From Clostridia bacterium (GTDB lineage Bacteria > Bacillota > Clostridia > Christensenellales > Aristaeellaceae), in the NCBI GenBank assembly GCA_017501255.1, contig JAFVXE010000059.1, positions 54,166-118,165 on the forward strand: 64,000 bases of DNA. Reading direction: 5' to 3'. Of the stretch, positions 41,584 to 52,262 are shown piece by piece (the stretch's first letter is position 1; each line of letters opens with the position of its first letter). A program made the position numbers and the translations under genes. The notes under the pieces are model-generated. The model was not told the origin of the DNA, searched no databases, and saw only the letters and a program-made list of their open reading frames with translations.

Positions 41584-42336
41584 TTACATTTCGCCAAGAG
41601 CTGTCCACAGCGCCGCCAGAGAGCACAGACCTGCGGTTTCTGTGCGCAGGATCCGCTTACCCAGTGTAACGCTCTGTGCGCCGATCTCATCAAGACGGGC
41701 CTTTTCTTCGGGGGTGATGCCCCCTTCCGGCCCGATGACGATGAGCACCTTTTCCGGCGTGCCGTGCTCTGCCACATAGGCCTGTACCGCCTTGCTCAGG
41801 GGCAAAGCGTGCTCTTCCTCCCATGCCACAAGGATCATGTCGAAGCCTTCGCTGGCGGCATCCTTCATGGCGTTATTCAGGCTGCGGGTGGCTGCGATCT
41901 CCGGCACATGGGCCCGACCGCTCTGTTTGGCGGCTTCCAGCGCGATCCGGCTGAGGCGCTCCCGCTTTTTCTCGCTCTTATCGGCCTTATCCGCCTTGGC
42001 GATGGAACGGGTCATCTCCACAGGCCACAGCTCCCACATGCCCAGCTCTGTAGCCTTCTGGGCGATCAGCTCCAGCTTGTCCGCCTTGGGCAGACCTTGC
42101 CAGAGCACCGCTTTGCAGGGGGCTTCCGGCGAGGGGCATCTCTCCCCCACCAGCACAGTGCAGGCGGTATCGCTGACAGTTTCCAGCTGGCCCATGTGCA
42201 GGTTTTCGCAATCCAGCAGCTGGACGGCTTCGCCCGCACGCAGGCGCAGCACCTTGGCGCAGTGCGCGCTTTCTTCCTTATTCAATGTGATGACGGCTCC
42301 CTCTTGCAGGGGCTCGTCCACAACACAGCGATGCAT
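41584..42336 (-). CDS. rsmE: 16S rRNA (uracil(1498)-N3)-methyltransferase RsmE
   Basis: 250 residues from the ATG at 42336, which overlaps the prmA stop (TGATG). A PUA-like N-terminus (VVDEPLQEGAVITLNKEESAHCAKVLRLRAGEAVQLLD) precedes a SPOUT methyltransferase knot with VIGPEGGITPEE and LGKRILRTETAGLCSLAAL. It methylates U1498 of 16S rRNA in the mature 30S subunit. Confidence 0.95.
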   Translation of the reverse strand: MHRCVVDEPLQEGAVITLNKEESAHCAKVLRLRAGEAVQLLDCENLHMGQLETVSDTACTVLVGERCPSPEAPCKAVLWQGLPKADKLELIAQKATELGMWELWPVEMTRSIAKADKADKSEKKRERLSRIALEAAKQSGRAHVPEIAATRSLNNAMKDAASEGFDMILVAWEEEHALPLSKAVQAYVAEHGTPEKVLIVIGPEGGITPEEKARLDEIGAQSVTLGKRILRTETAGLCSLAALWTALGEM

Positions 42337-43286
42337 CAGGCAGCCTCGTTTCTCAGGCACAGGGCAACCCATTCGCCCTTCTCGATACGGTCATACACAG
42401 TATAGCCTGCTTCCTTGGCAGCCGCCAGCACATCCTGCTCACGCTCCCGGATGATGCCGGAGCAGATCAGCAGGCCATCCTTCACCAGATGGCGGGTCAG
42501 GGGGCCAGCCAACATGCAGATGGCATCCGCCACGATATTGGCAACCGCCAGCTCGCAGGGCATGGCCTCGCTCTTGCAAAGGTCGCCCACCACAACACGC
42601 ACCTGCTTGTCCACGCCGTTGAGGGCAACATTTTCCTTAGCCACCTTCACAGCGTCGGGGTCGATATCGATGGCAAGGATGTCCTTGGCGCCCAGGCGGG
42701 CTGCCGCAATAGCCAGAATGCCGCTGCCGGTACCCACATCCATCACCCGAAGGCCGCTGGTCAGGTGCTTTTCAAGCAGCTGCATGCACATATTGGTGGT
42801 CTCGTGGGTGCCGGTGCCAAAAGCCATGCCGGGATCCAGCTCGATCACCAGATCGCCCTCCACGGGGGTATAGGCTTCCCAAGTGGGCTTTACCACCAAG
42901 TGGCTGCCAATGCGGAAGGGCTTGTAATACTTCTTCCAGTTTTCGGACCAGTCCTCATCCGCCACATTCTGCATATCCAGCGAAAGGGTGCCGAAATCCA
43001 GTCCGAAACCGCCCTGCGCCAGCTGCAACAGCTCCTGACGGACGGTATTGAGTACATCGTGGGTATGTTCATCCTGAGCAAACCAGCCCTTCACCAGCAC
43101 ATCCTCGGGCATGTTTTCCAGAAGCTTTTTATCATACAGCTCCCAGTACACGCCGGGCTTATCCGGGTCGGGCACATCGGCACGGTCGATGATCTCCGTG
43201 CCCATGGCGCCAAGGCGCATCAGCAGTTCGCTGACGATATCGCTGCCTTCGGTAGTGGTATGGACGACTGCTTCACACCATTGCAT
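42336..43286 (-). CDS. prmA: Ribosomal protein L11 methyltransferase
   Basis: 316 residues. The N-terminal L11-recognition domain is followed by the SAM site VMDVGTGSGILAIAAARLGAKDILAIDIDPDAV and the catalytic region VVANIVADAICML. PrmA trimethylates L11. AAAGG lies upstream of the ATG and it follows dnaJ by 18 bases, the standard position in the Firmicute heat-shock operon. Confidence 0.95.
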   Translation of the reverse strand: MQWCEAVVHTTTEGSDIVSELLMRLGAMGTEIIDRADVPDPDKPGVYWELYDKKLLENMPEDVLVKGWFAQDEHTHDVLNTVRQELLQLAQGGFGLDFGTLSLDMQNVADEDWSENWKKYYKPFRIGSHLVVKPTWEAYTPVEGDLVIELDPGMAFGTGTHETTNMCMQLLEKHLTSGLRVMDVGTGSGILAIAAARLGAKDILAIDIDPDAVKVAKENVALNGVDKQVRVVVGDLCKSEAMPCELAVANIVADAICMLAGPLTRHLVKDGLLICSGIIREREQDVLAAAKEAGYTVYDRIEKGEWVALCLRNEAA

Positions 43287-43304
43287 GGTTTCATCCGCCT
43301 TTCT

Positions 43305-44438
43305 TTAGTTGAACAGATCCTTGATCTTATCCGCAAAACTCTTGCGGCCTTCGTATTCCTTGCCGGTCATGGAGGCATCCAGTTCCCGCAGCAGCTCTTT
43401 CTGCTTTTCGCTCAGGCGGGTTGGGGTTTCCACCTTCACCGTCAGGATCAAATCACCCTTAACGCCGGTTTTGCGGCTGACGATGCCCTGACCCTTCAGC
43501 CGGAAGGAGGTGCCGGTCTGAGTGCCTTCGGGAATGCGGTGCTTCACCGGCTTTTCCAGCGTGGGCACATCGATTTCCGCGCCCAGTGCCGCCTGGGTCA
43601 TGCTGATGGGCATATCCAGCAGCAGGTTGTTGCCATCCCGCTTGAAAAGCTTATGGGGCTTGACGGAAACAGAAATGTACAGATCGCCCGCAGGGCCGCC
43701 CCGCATACCGGGTTCGCCCTCGCCCCGCTTGATCATGTTGATACCGTCTTCGATACCGGCAGGGATGTGCAGCTTCACTGTGCGCTTGCGGCGGATACGG
43801 CCCGTACCATTACAATTGGAGCACTTATCCTTGACGATCTTGCCCTCGCCACGGCAGGTAGGACAGGTGCGAACCGTCACCATAAAGCCGCTGCCGGAAC
43901 GCACCTGACCGCTGCCCTTACAGGTGGGGCAAGTCTGAGGCTGAGTGCCGGGCTTGGCGCCGCTGCCGGAACAGGTTTCACAGTTTTCATTGCGGAAGAA
44001 GTCGATTTCCTTGTCGCAGCCGAAAGCGGCTTCCTCAAAGCTGATGGTCAGCCGGTACTGCAAATCGTCGCCCTGCACAGGCGCATTGCGGCGGCTTGAA
44101 CCCATGCCACCCATTCCGCCCATGCCGCTGAAAATGGTTTCGAACAGGTCGCCCATGCCACCCATTCCGCCGAAGCCACCAAAGCCGCCAAAATCGCCAT
44201 AACCGCCACCCATCTGGGGGCCGTCAAAGCCAAACTGGTCGTACCGGGCTCGCTTATCTGCATCGCTGAGCACTTCGTTGGCCTCGTTCAGCTCCTTGAA
44301 GCGCTCCTCGGCGTCTTTATCATTGGGGTGTAAGTCCGGGTGGCACTCCTTGGCCTTTTTGCGGAACGCCTTTTTGATGTCCGCTTCCGTGGCGTTCTTG
44401 TCCACGCCCAGAACCTCGTAATAGTCACGCTTTGCCAA
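43305..44438 (-). CDS. dnaJ: Chaperone DnaJ
   Basis: 377 residues. The J domain (DYYEVLGVDKNATEADIKKAFRKKAKECHPDLHP) carries the HPD motif. The Gly/Phe linker is a Gly/Met-rich run (GGFGGFGGMGGMGDLF). Zinc-finger repeats are present (CETCSGSGAKPG, CPTCKGSG, CPTCRGEG, CSNCNGTG), then the substrate-binding C-terminal domains. DnaJ delivers unfolded clients to DnaK and stimulates its ATPase. The J domain and four zinc repeats are complete. Confidence 0.97.
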   Translation of the reverse strand: MAKRDYYEVLGVDKNATEADIKKAFRKKAKECHPDLHPNDKDAEERFKELNEANEVLSDADKRARYDQFGFDGPQMGGGYGDFGGFGGFGGMGGMGDLFETIFSGMGGMGGMGSSRRNAPVQGDDLQYRLTISFEEAAFGCDKEIDFFRNENCETCSGSGAKPGTQPQTCPTCKGSGQVRSGSGFMVTVRTCPTCRGEGKIVKDKCSNCNGTGRIRRKRTVKLHIPAGIEDGINMIKRGEGEPGMRGGPAGDLYISVSVKPHKLFKRDGNNLLLDMPISMTQAALGAEIDVPTLEKPVKHRIPEGTQTGTSFRLKGQGIVSRKTGVKGDLILTVKVETPTRLSEKQKELLRELDASMTGKEYEGRKSFADKIKDLFN

Positions 44439-44491
44439 TTGCTCACCTACTTAGTGATGTTTCAGTAAAATCGCTTTTGTGTAAACAGACC

Positions 44492-44595
44492 GCAATCCCC
44501 TTGCCCGGAAAGCGGGAAAAGGGGATTTGCGATATACGCAGGGGAGGGATTGTGGGGCTCTGCCCCACACCCCGGTCGGGGGATGATCCCCCGAC
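44492..44595. repeat. Three consecutive hairpins in the dnaK-dnaJ gap
   Basis: The 222-bp gap holds stem A (GCAATCCCC at 44492-44500 region with GGGGATTTGC), stem B TGTGGGGC-TCT-GCCCCACA (44551-44569, 8 bp) and stem C GTCGGGGGAT-G-ATCCCCCGAC (44575-44595, 10 bp). On the minus strand stem B plus flanks reads close to the GTGGGC-AGA-GCCCAC hairpin at 8100-8114. No gene fits here. The cluster could attenuate dnaJ relative to dnaK or stabilise the upstream mRNA, or be a dispersed repeat. Confidence 0.7.
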
Positions 44596-44660
44596 ACCCC
44601 GCACATTTTCTTTGTTATGGTTTGCATTCTGCCAAGCAGCCGCATACCACAGAATATTCA

Positions 44661-46535
<1,875 letters not shown>

Positions 46536-46555
46536 TTATGCGTGGGTAACGATGA

Positions 46556-47248
46556 TTATTGGGGAACCACTTTGACCATAGCGTGGCGCAGTACGCTCTC
46601 GCCCAGCATATAGCCCTTCTGGAACACTTCGCACACGGTGCCGGGCTCGCCGTCTTCCTCGGTGCCCTGCATTACGGCGTTTTCCAGCTTGGGATCGAAG
46701 GGCTCGCCCTTGCGGTCGATGACGGTGATACCACGCTTGGTAAAGCAATCGCACAGCTGGCGATAGACCATTTCCACGCCTACCTTCAGGGATTCGTCGG
46801 TGGTATTCTGGGCGGCGGCGATGGCACGCTCCAGATTGTCGATCACCGGCAGCAGCGTGGTGGCGAAGGCGGCTGCGCCCTCGTCGAAGGCCTCGGCCCG
46901 CACATTGCGGTTGCGGCGGCGGAAGTTTTCAAAATCGGCCTGAATGCGCTGTGCCAGCGTCAGGTATTCTTCCTGCTTGGCAAGGGCTTCTTTCAGGGCA
47001 ACTTCCTGCTCGCTCAATTCGGGAGCCTCTTCTGCGGCTTCCTGAGCAGTTTCTTCTGCTTCGGTGGGTTCGGCATCCCCGGCTGCTTCAGCAGTCTGGG
47101 GTTCTGCGGTTTCACTCTGTGCTTCGGCGGTCGGCTGCTGGTTTTCCAGCTGTTCCTCCTGCGCCTGGGTCTGTACGGTTTCCATTTCTTCGTTCATTTC
47201 TTCCACTGCCTCTTCATAACGCTGACTTCTTCTTCGCTTGTTGGACAA
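46556..47248 (-). CDS. grpE: Nucleotide-exchange factor GrpE
   Basis: 230 residues with a TTG start at 47248, ten bases after AAGGAG. A long Glu/Gln/Ala-rich N-terminal stretch (residues ~15-75) precedes the coiled coil (LAQRIQADFENFRRRNRNV) and the beta-wing with LLPVIDNLERAI and VEMVYRQLCDCFTKRGI. GrpE releases ADP from DnaK and acts as a thermosensor. The acidic leader is unusually extended. Confidence 0.94.
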   Translation of the reverse strand: MSNKRRRSQRYEEAVEEMNEEMETVQTQAQEEQLENQQPTAEAQSETAEPQTAEAAGDAEPTEAEETAQEAAEEAPELSEQEVALKEALAKQEEYLTLAQRIQADFENFRRRNRNVRAEAFDEGAAAFATTLLPVIDNLERAIAAAQNTTDESLKVGVEMVYRQLCDCFTKRGITVIDRKGEPFDPKLENAVMQGTEEDGEPGTVCEVFQKGYMLGESVLRHAMVKVVPQ

Positions 47249-47255
47249 AGTTTTG

Positions 47256-48284
47256 TCACTCCTTATTCTGTCCCAACAGGATACTGAGCTGCTGGCCCAT
47301 GGCGTTCAAAATGCTGAGCACCTGCCCGTAGTGCATACGGGTGGGGCCGATCACGCCGATGGTGCCGTGGTTATGATCGCCCAGCCGGTAGGTGGCGGTC
47401 ACCAGCGAGCAATCGCTCAGCTCCGGGATACCGGTTTCCGGGCCGATGCGCACGGTAAAGGCCATGCCACCCTGCTTTTCCAGCAGATCCACCAGCTTAT
47501 CCTTGGTTTCCAGCACGCTGAGGAAGCCCTTGGCCTTCTCCACGTCGCTGTACTCCGGAAAGTTGAGGATGTTGCTGGGGCCGCCCAAAGCCAGTTTGGC
47601 CTTGGAACCGCTGCCGGCCTGCCCCATGAACTGGGCGATATTGCCGGTCAGCTTGCGGTGATGCTCCTGCATCTCCCGGCTGCTTTCCTCCAGCAGTTGC
47701 TGGGCTTCGCTGAGGGTGCGTCCGCCCAGACGTTCCGTCAGCATACGGCTGATGGAATACAGGGCGTCTGCATCCAGTCCCGGCCCCACTTCCACCACCG
47801 TATCCCGCATGATGCCGCCATCGGTGACGATGACCACCAGTGCGCTGGTGGAAGAAACCGGCACCAACTGCAAATTGCGGATGCGGAGCTCCTGCCCCTT
47901 GGGGCTGAGCACCAGGGAAGTATAGTGGGTCAGGCCGCTGAGCACCTTGGCAGCGTGGTTGATCACGTCCTCCATCTGGCGGGTACGGTCATCGAAATAG
48001 TGGTGGATACTCTCGCTTTCCCCGGTGGAGATCACGCCTCTTTCCAGCAGCTGATCCACGTACAGCCGGTAGGCCTTAGCGCTGGGAATGCGCCCTGCGC
48101 TTACATGGGGCTGATCCAGATAGCCAAGCTCCTCCAGATCGCTCATTTCGTTGCGGATGGTGGCGGAACTGAGGCCCATCTCATATTTCTTGGAGATGGT
48201 GCGGCTGCCAACGGGGATGGCGGTGAGGATGTAGTCGTCGATGATCGCCTGCAAGATGCGGAACTTGCGTGCGTCCATCATCAT
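47256..48284 (-). CDS. hrcA: Heat-shock repressor HrcA
   Basis: 342 residues from the ATG at 48284, eight bases from AAGGAGG. The winged helix is in ARKFRILQAIIDDYILTAIPVGSRTISKKYEMGLSSATIRNEMSDLEELGYLDQPHVSAGR, and the GAF-like domain follows. HrcA binds the CIRCE dyad with GroEL help and represses this operon. The gene follows a perfect CIRCE element, so the operon is autoregulated. Confidence 0.96.
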   Translation of the reverse strand: MMMDARKFRILQAIIDDYILTAIPVGSRTISKKYEMGLSSATIRNEMSDLEELGYLDQPHVSAGRIPSAKAYRLYVDQLLERGVISTGESESIHHYFDDRTRQMEDVINHAAKVLSGLTHYTSLVLSPKGQELRIRNLQLVPVSSTSALVVIVTDGGIMRDTVVEVGPGLDADALYSISRMLTERLGGRTLSEAQQLLEESSREMQEHHRKLTGNIAQFMGQAGSGSKAKLALGGPSNILNFPEYSDVEKAKGFLSVLETKDKLVDLLEKQGGMAFTVRIGPETGIPELSDCSLVTATYRLGDHNHGTIGVIGPTRMHYGQVLSILNAMGQQLSILLGQNKE

Positions 48285-48318
48285 GGCTGCTGCCTCCTTA
48301 CCAATTTCTTTCAGATTG

Positions 48319-48345
48319 TTAGCACTCATCAAAGGCGAGTGCTAA
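48319..48345. promoter_or_regulatory. CIRCE operator
   Basis: TTAGCACTC-N9-GAGTGCTAA is a perfect match to the consensus. It lies immediately downstream of the hrcA promoter -10, in the transcribed leader. Confidence 0.97.
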
Positions 48346-48354
48346 CACATACAT

Positions 48355-48383
48355 ATCATATGCCCGACCGGGCGGTTTGTCAA
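48355..48383 (-). promoter_or_regulatory. Sigma-A promoter of the hrcA-grpE-dnaK-dnaJ operon
   Basis: On the minus strand TTGACA (48378-48383), 17-base spacer, TATGAT (48355-48360). Confidence 0.88.
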
Positions 48384-48518
48384 GAGGATTTTTCCTTTTC
48401 TCATCCAAGTTTAAGGAATGTTCACAAAGCGCAGCGTGCTTGGTTTCGGACTGCCTGCCAGCCCGCTGACACAGGCAGGGAATGTGTGGTACAATCAATC
48501 CGAGAGGTGATCATCCGC

Positions 48519-49796
48519 ATGAAATCCAGTCGGCTTTTTCATATCATCCACCGGCTTCTGCGGGACGGGCGCACCACAGCGCCTGTTCTTGCCAGCGAGC
48601 TGGAGGTTTCCGTGCGCACCATCTACCGGGATGTGGAGGCCCTGTGCCAGGCGGGTGTGCCCATCATTACGGAGCAGGGCAAGGGCGGCGGGCTTTCCCT
48701 GATGGAAGGCTTCTCCCTGCCGGGCACGTTGATGACCCCGGAGGAACAGGCCCAGCTGCTGCTGGCGGTCAAAAGCATCGGTTCCGTCACCGGCGGGGAT
48801 GCCTCCAGCCTGATGCTGAAGCTGGGCGGACTTTTTCAGCGGCAGGAAGCGGACTGGCTGACGGTGGATCTGTCCCGCTGGGGATGCGCAGACAGCAACA
48901 ACCAGCGTTTCCGCAGCTTGCAGCAGGCCATTCTGGAACGGCGCTGCATCCGTTTTGACTATGTGAGCGCAAACGGCTTAAGCCGCAGAACCGTACAGCC
49001 GGCAAAGCTGGTGTACAAATCCGCCGCATGGTATCTGCAGGGATTCTGCCTCATCCGGCAGGCTTTCCGCACCTTCAAACTGAGCCGCATCCAATCCTTG
49101 CAGGTGACTGATGAAACCTTCCCGCCGTTGCCCCAGCCACCGCCTATTGAGGATTTTGAATTCAGCGAAAGGTATCCCGAAGTACGGCTCCGTTTCCCCG
49201 CCTCCCTGGCGTTTCGGGTGTACGATGAGTTTGATGGCGATTCCATTGCGAAAGAAGCTGACGGCAGCCTGACCGTTACCGCCCGGATGCCCATCGATGA
49301 CGGCTGGCTGTATGGCTATCTGCTTTCCTTTGGCGGTTCTGCTCAGGTGCTTTGCCCGGAGCAGTTGAAAGCCGGACTGGCCATTCACGCCCGGCAGATG
49401 GCAGAAGCTTATCAAAAGGATTTGCCGAATGTCCAAAACAAGACACAGGATGTCAGGTTATCCTCTGTATGCTGTGAACATCCCCTTGAGGGAAAGTTCA
49501 TCACACAGGAGGATTATCCAATGGAACAGAAATTTTGCCAGAGCTGCGGAATGCCGCTGGGAGACCATCAGGAACTGTATGGAACCGAAAAGGACGGCAG
49601 CCTGAATCAGGACTATTGTATCTACTGCTACAAGGATGGTTCCTTCCTCGGGGAGATGACCATGGCAGAGATGATTGAAGCCTGCATTCCCTTTACCCTG
49701 GAAGCCCATCCCGGTATGACCCGGGAAGCCGCCAAAGCGGAGATGGAAAGTTATTTCCCTCGCCTGAAACGCTGGGCAAAGCAGGAGAAGCAGTGA
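48519..49796 (+). CDS. WYL-domain transcriptional regulator fused to a zinc ribbon
   Basis: 425 residues. HTH_11 start (SSRLFHIIHRLLRDGRTTAPVLASELEVSVRTIYRDVEAL) is followed by a WYL domain (RRCIRFDYVSANGLSRRTVQPAKLVYKSAAWYLQGFCLIRQAFRTFKLSRIQSLQV) and the WCX segment. After a linker of about 25 residues comes a zinc-ribbon module (FCQSCGMPLGDHQELYG... YCIYCYKDG). Just before the second module an AGGAGG precedes an in-frame ATG at 49521, so a 91-residue zinc-ribbon protein may also be made separately. The regulator probably controls the next genes; its ligand is unknown. A GAGAGGTGATC lies before the first ATG. Confidence 0.86.
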   Translation: MKSSRLFHIIHRLLRDGRTTAPVLASELEVSVRTIYRDVEALCQAGVPIITEQGKGGGLSLMEGFSLPGTLMTPEEQAQLLLAVKSIGSVTGGDASSLMLKLGGLFQRQEADWLTVDLSRWGCADSNNQRFRSLQQAILERRCIRFDYVSANGLSRRTVQPAKLVYKSAAWYLQGFCLIRQAFRTFKLSRIQSLQVTDETFPPLPQPPPIEDFEFSERYPEVRLRFPASLAFRVYDEFDGDSIAKEADGSLTVTARMPIDDGWLYGYLLSFGGSAQVLCPEQLKAGLAIHARQMAEAYQKDLPNVQNKTQDVRLSSVCCEHPLEGKFITQEDYPMEQKFCQSCGMPLGDHQELYGTEKDGSLNQDYCIYCYKDGSFLGEMTMAEMIEACIPFTLEAHPGMTREAAKAEMESYFPRLKRWAKQEKQ

Positions 49797-50185
49797 TGAA
49801 AGCCACCCATCAGGAGCGGGAGAACTGCATCCGGCAGTATATGCAGGGCTGGCTTACGCAGAACGAAAAAATGCTGCTGGCAACCCTGTCCCCACAGATT
49901 CACATCATTGAAAGCTACGGCCCGGAATATGTTGGACTCACTGAGGTGCAACGGTGGTTCCGCACATGGCACGCCGCTGGGCAGGTGCTGCGCTGGGATG
50001 CGCTGCACTTTCTCCACCAGGGGGATGAAACCGTTGTGAAATGGTTCTTCCGCTGCTGCTACGAAGGAAGCACAGCCGATATGGACGGCCTGTCACTGGT
50101 CGCCTTTGATACACAGGGGCGCATTCTTTCCATGGAAGAATACCAATCCAAAGCGGAGCATCACCGACCCTGTGCTGCGAAATAG
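49796..50185 (+). CDS. NTF2/SnoaL-like protein
   Basis: 129 residues. The alpha+beta barrel pattern of SnoaL-like nuclear-transport-factor-2 folds is seen in IRQYMQGWLTQNEKMLLATLSPQIHIIESYGPEYVGLTEVQRWFRTWH and VVKWFFRCCYEGSTADMDGLSLVAFDTQGRILSMEEYQSK. Members are small binding proteins or isomerases; no catalytic residue is certain. Its ATG overlaps the stop of the WYL/zinc-ribbon gene (TGATG), so it is coupled to it. Confidence 0.8.
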   Translation: MKATHQERENCIRQYMQGWLTQNEKMLLATLSPQIHIIESYGPEYVGLTEVQRWFRTWHAAGQVLRWDALHFLHQGDETVVKWFFRCCYEGSTADMDGLSLVAFDTQGRILSMEEYQSKAEHHRPCAAK

Positions 50186-50212
50186 CCTGTTGTTCTCCCT
50201 CTGTTTCTTCTG

Positions 50213-50242
50213 AACCGGCGGATTGCAATTCATCCGCCGGTT
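50213..50242 (+). terminator. Hairpin after the NTF2-like gene
   Basis: AACCGGCGGAT (50213-50223) pairs with ATCCGCCGGTT (50232-50242); the following bases are not U-rich, so it is a weak terminator or a stabilising stem. Confidence 0.5.
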
Positions 50243-50283
50243 ATAGTATAGTAGGCAAGAATTTTCTGAAACGGAGGAAAGCC

Positions 50284-50955
50284 ATGAACAGAACCAGATT
50301 AAGGGACCGGCAGCTGCCGGATTACACCAAGGGCGAAGAGATTTTCAATATGGTATCCCACATTGTTGGCGGCGGTTTCGGCGTGATTGCGCTGGTGGTC
50401 TGCGTAGCGGTGGCTGCCGTGCACGGCAGCGTGTGGGGGATCGTCAGCAGCATTATCTATGGCACCTCGCTGATCCTTCTCTATACCATGTCCAGCGTAT
50501 ATCACGGCCTGCGGCCCAACATGGGCAAAAAAGTGATGCAGGTACTGGATCACTGCACCATTTATTTTTTGATTGCCGGCACCTATACCCCGGTGGCGCT
50601 GTGCGCCATCCGTCCCCGGTTTCCCGGTTGGGGCTGGGTGATTTTCGGTATTGTGTGGGGCGTATCCGCTGTGGCGGTGGTCTTTACCGCCATCGACCTG
50701 AAAAAGTACGCCAAATTCAGCATGGCTTGCTACATCGGACTGGGCTGGTGCGTGGTGCTGGCCGTCAAACCCACCATTCAATCCGTGCCGATGGGCGGAT
50801 TGGTTTGGCTGTTGATCGGCGGCATTGCCTACACAGTGGGCGCCGTGCTGTATGGGCTGGGACGCAAGCACCGCTATATGCACTCCGTTTTCCACCTGTT
50901 TGTGCTGCTGGGCAGCATTTGCCACTTTATTTCCATTGTGGGGTATATTCTGTAA
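50284..50955 (+). CDS. Hemolysin III / YqfA-type PAQR membrane protein
   Basis: 223 residues, seven membrane helices. The family pattern begins YTKGEEIFNMVSHIVGGGFG (first His), continues with LYTMSSVYHGLRPNMGKKVMQVLDHCTIYFLIAGTYTPVALC and ends with YMHSVFHLFVLLGSICHFISIVGYIL. The conserved histidines and Asp are those of PAQR receptors and bacterial hydrolase-like homologues. Function in bacteria is uncertain (membrane homeostasis or metal-dependent hydrolysis). CGGAGGAAAG precedes the ATG. Confidence 0.92.
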   Translation: MNRTRLRDRQLPDYTKGEEIFNMVSHIVGGGFGVIALVVCVAVAAVHGSVWGIVSSIIYGTSLILLYTMSSVYHGLRPNMGKKVMQVLDHCTIYFLIAGTYTPVALCAIRPRFPGWGWVIFGIVWGVSAVAVVFTAIDLKKYAKFSMACYIGLGWCVVLAVKPTIQSVPMGGLVWLLIGGIAYTVGAVLYGLGRKHRYMHSVFHLFVLLGSICHFISIVGYIL

Positions 50956-50980
50956 CATTTTTTGCAAATGGTTCTTACAC

Positions 50981-51026
50981 AAAGAACGGGAGCAAGCCGG
51001 TCTAGCCGGAATGCTCCCGTTTCTTT
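50981..51026. terminator. Bidirectional terminator between hemolysin III gene and hemW
   Basis: AAAGAACGGGAGCA pairs with TGCTCCCGTTTCTTT around an inner GCCGG/CCGGA region. Confidence 0.85.
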
Positions 51027-51040
51027 ATCATATGGTTTGT

Positions 51041-52213
51041 TCAGTCCATCAGCCGCAGCAGGGCTTCATTCTGCAACAGAAGCCCACGGGCAGTCAATGC
51101 AAAGAAGAGTTCTCCCGATGGATGCTCCTGCCAATATCCCAAACCGTCCCGAACAAGACTTTCCAGCGCCTTTCCATAGCGTGCGGTTATCGGCTGACCA
51201 AAATTTTCTTCAAAGTGCCGTTCACCGACTCCCTGATTCATGCGCAGCCCCAGCATCATGGTTTCGAACATGGCTTCCTCAGCGGTGATCAGGCTCTTTT
51301 CCCGTTTCACATCTGGTGATGCGACCATATAGCTGTTCACATCCTCCGGATTGGCGACCCGGAGGCGTACCGCCCCCATCTCCGCCTCGCTTTGTGCAGG
51401 GGGCAGCATACTGTGGGCTGCAGCCCCCATGCCTAGATACCACGCCCCCTGCCAGTAGCCGATGTTGTGGCGGCAGGCGAAGCCCTCTCTGGCATAATTG
51501 CTGATTTCGTACTGATGATAACCGTGCTTGCCAAGCAAGGCAATGCCAGCCTCCGTCATGGCTGCGCAGGCATCGTCATCCGGCACGGTCATCTCCCCTG
51601 CTTCCACACTGCGGCACAGGGGCGTGCCCTCCTCCACAATCAGACTGTAGGCAGAAACGTGGGGTACCTCCAATGCACAGACCCTTTCCAGGGTTTCCAG
51701 ATAATCCGCTGTTGTCTGCCCCGGCAGGCCGTACATCACATCCGCATTGATATTGCCAAGCCCCATCCGCTGTGCCATTTTCACACTTTGTTCAGCATCG
51801 GCAAAGGTATGGATTCGCCCGATACGGCAAAGCAACGCATCCTGCGCTGCCTGCACCCCCAGCGAAAGTCGGTTCACGCCAGCCTCCATAACCGTTTCCA
51901 GCCACGCCTTCGTCAGGGTGCCCGGGTTGGCCTCGGTGGTGAACTCCGCATCCTTCAGCAGGAAGAAGCTCTCCCGCAGGGTTCCAAGAACGCTTTTCAT
52001 CAGCGGAGCGGGCACGATGGACGGGGTGCCGCCCCCCAGAAATACCGTGCTGACCTGTGCGTCTGCATATTTCTCGCCCATGGTGCGGATTTCTTTTTCA
52101 AGAGCAAGGCAATACGCTGCAATGGTTTGCTCATTGGCGGCAGCAGAAACAAAATCGCAGTACAAACATTTCCTTTTACAAAAGGGAAAATGGAGATATA
52201 ATTGCAGTAACAA
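51041..52213 (-). CDS. hemW: HemW-type radical SAM heme chaperone
   Basis: 390 residues with a TTG start at 52213, eight bases after GGAGG; no in-frame ATG is near. The N-terminus LYLHFPFCKRKCLYCDF holds the CxxxCxxC cluster ligands, followed by TVFLGGGTPSIVPAPLM and RLSLGVQAAQDALLCRIGRIH. The C-terminal HemW/HemN domain is present. HemW was earlier annotated as oxygen-independent coproporphyrinogen oxidase, but this subfamily inserts heme. It is divergent from the DUF1622 gene. Confidence 0.93.
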   Translation of the reverse strand: MLLQLYLHFPFCKRKCLYCDFVSAAANEQTIAAYCLALEKEIRTMGEKYADAQVSTVFLGGGTPSIVPAPLMKSVLGTLRESFFLLKDAEFTTEANPGTLTKAWLETVMEAGVNRLSLGVQAAQDALLCRIGRIHTFADAEQSVKMAQRMGLGNINADVMYGLPGQTTADYLETLERVCALEVPHVSAYSLIVEEGTPLCRSVEAGEMTVPDDDACAAMTEAGIALLGKHGYHQYEISNYAREGFACRHNIGYWQGAWYLGMGAAAHSMLPPAQSEAEMGAVRLRVANPEDVNSYMVASPDVKREKSLITAEEAMFETMMLGLRMNQGVGERHFEENFGQPITARYGKALESLVRDGLGYWQEHPSGELFFALTARGLLLQNEALLRLMD

Positions 52214-52262
52214 GATTCATCCCTCCAAGGGGAGTATATCACAACCAGGGAGGTTTTTCACC

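Noticed and set aside
47238..48518. Upstream half of the long + frame that runs into the WYL regulator
   Set aside because: The part before 48519 is antisense to hrcA; the helix-turn-helix and a ribosome-binding site mark the real start at 48519.
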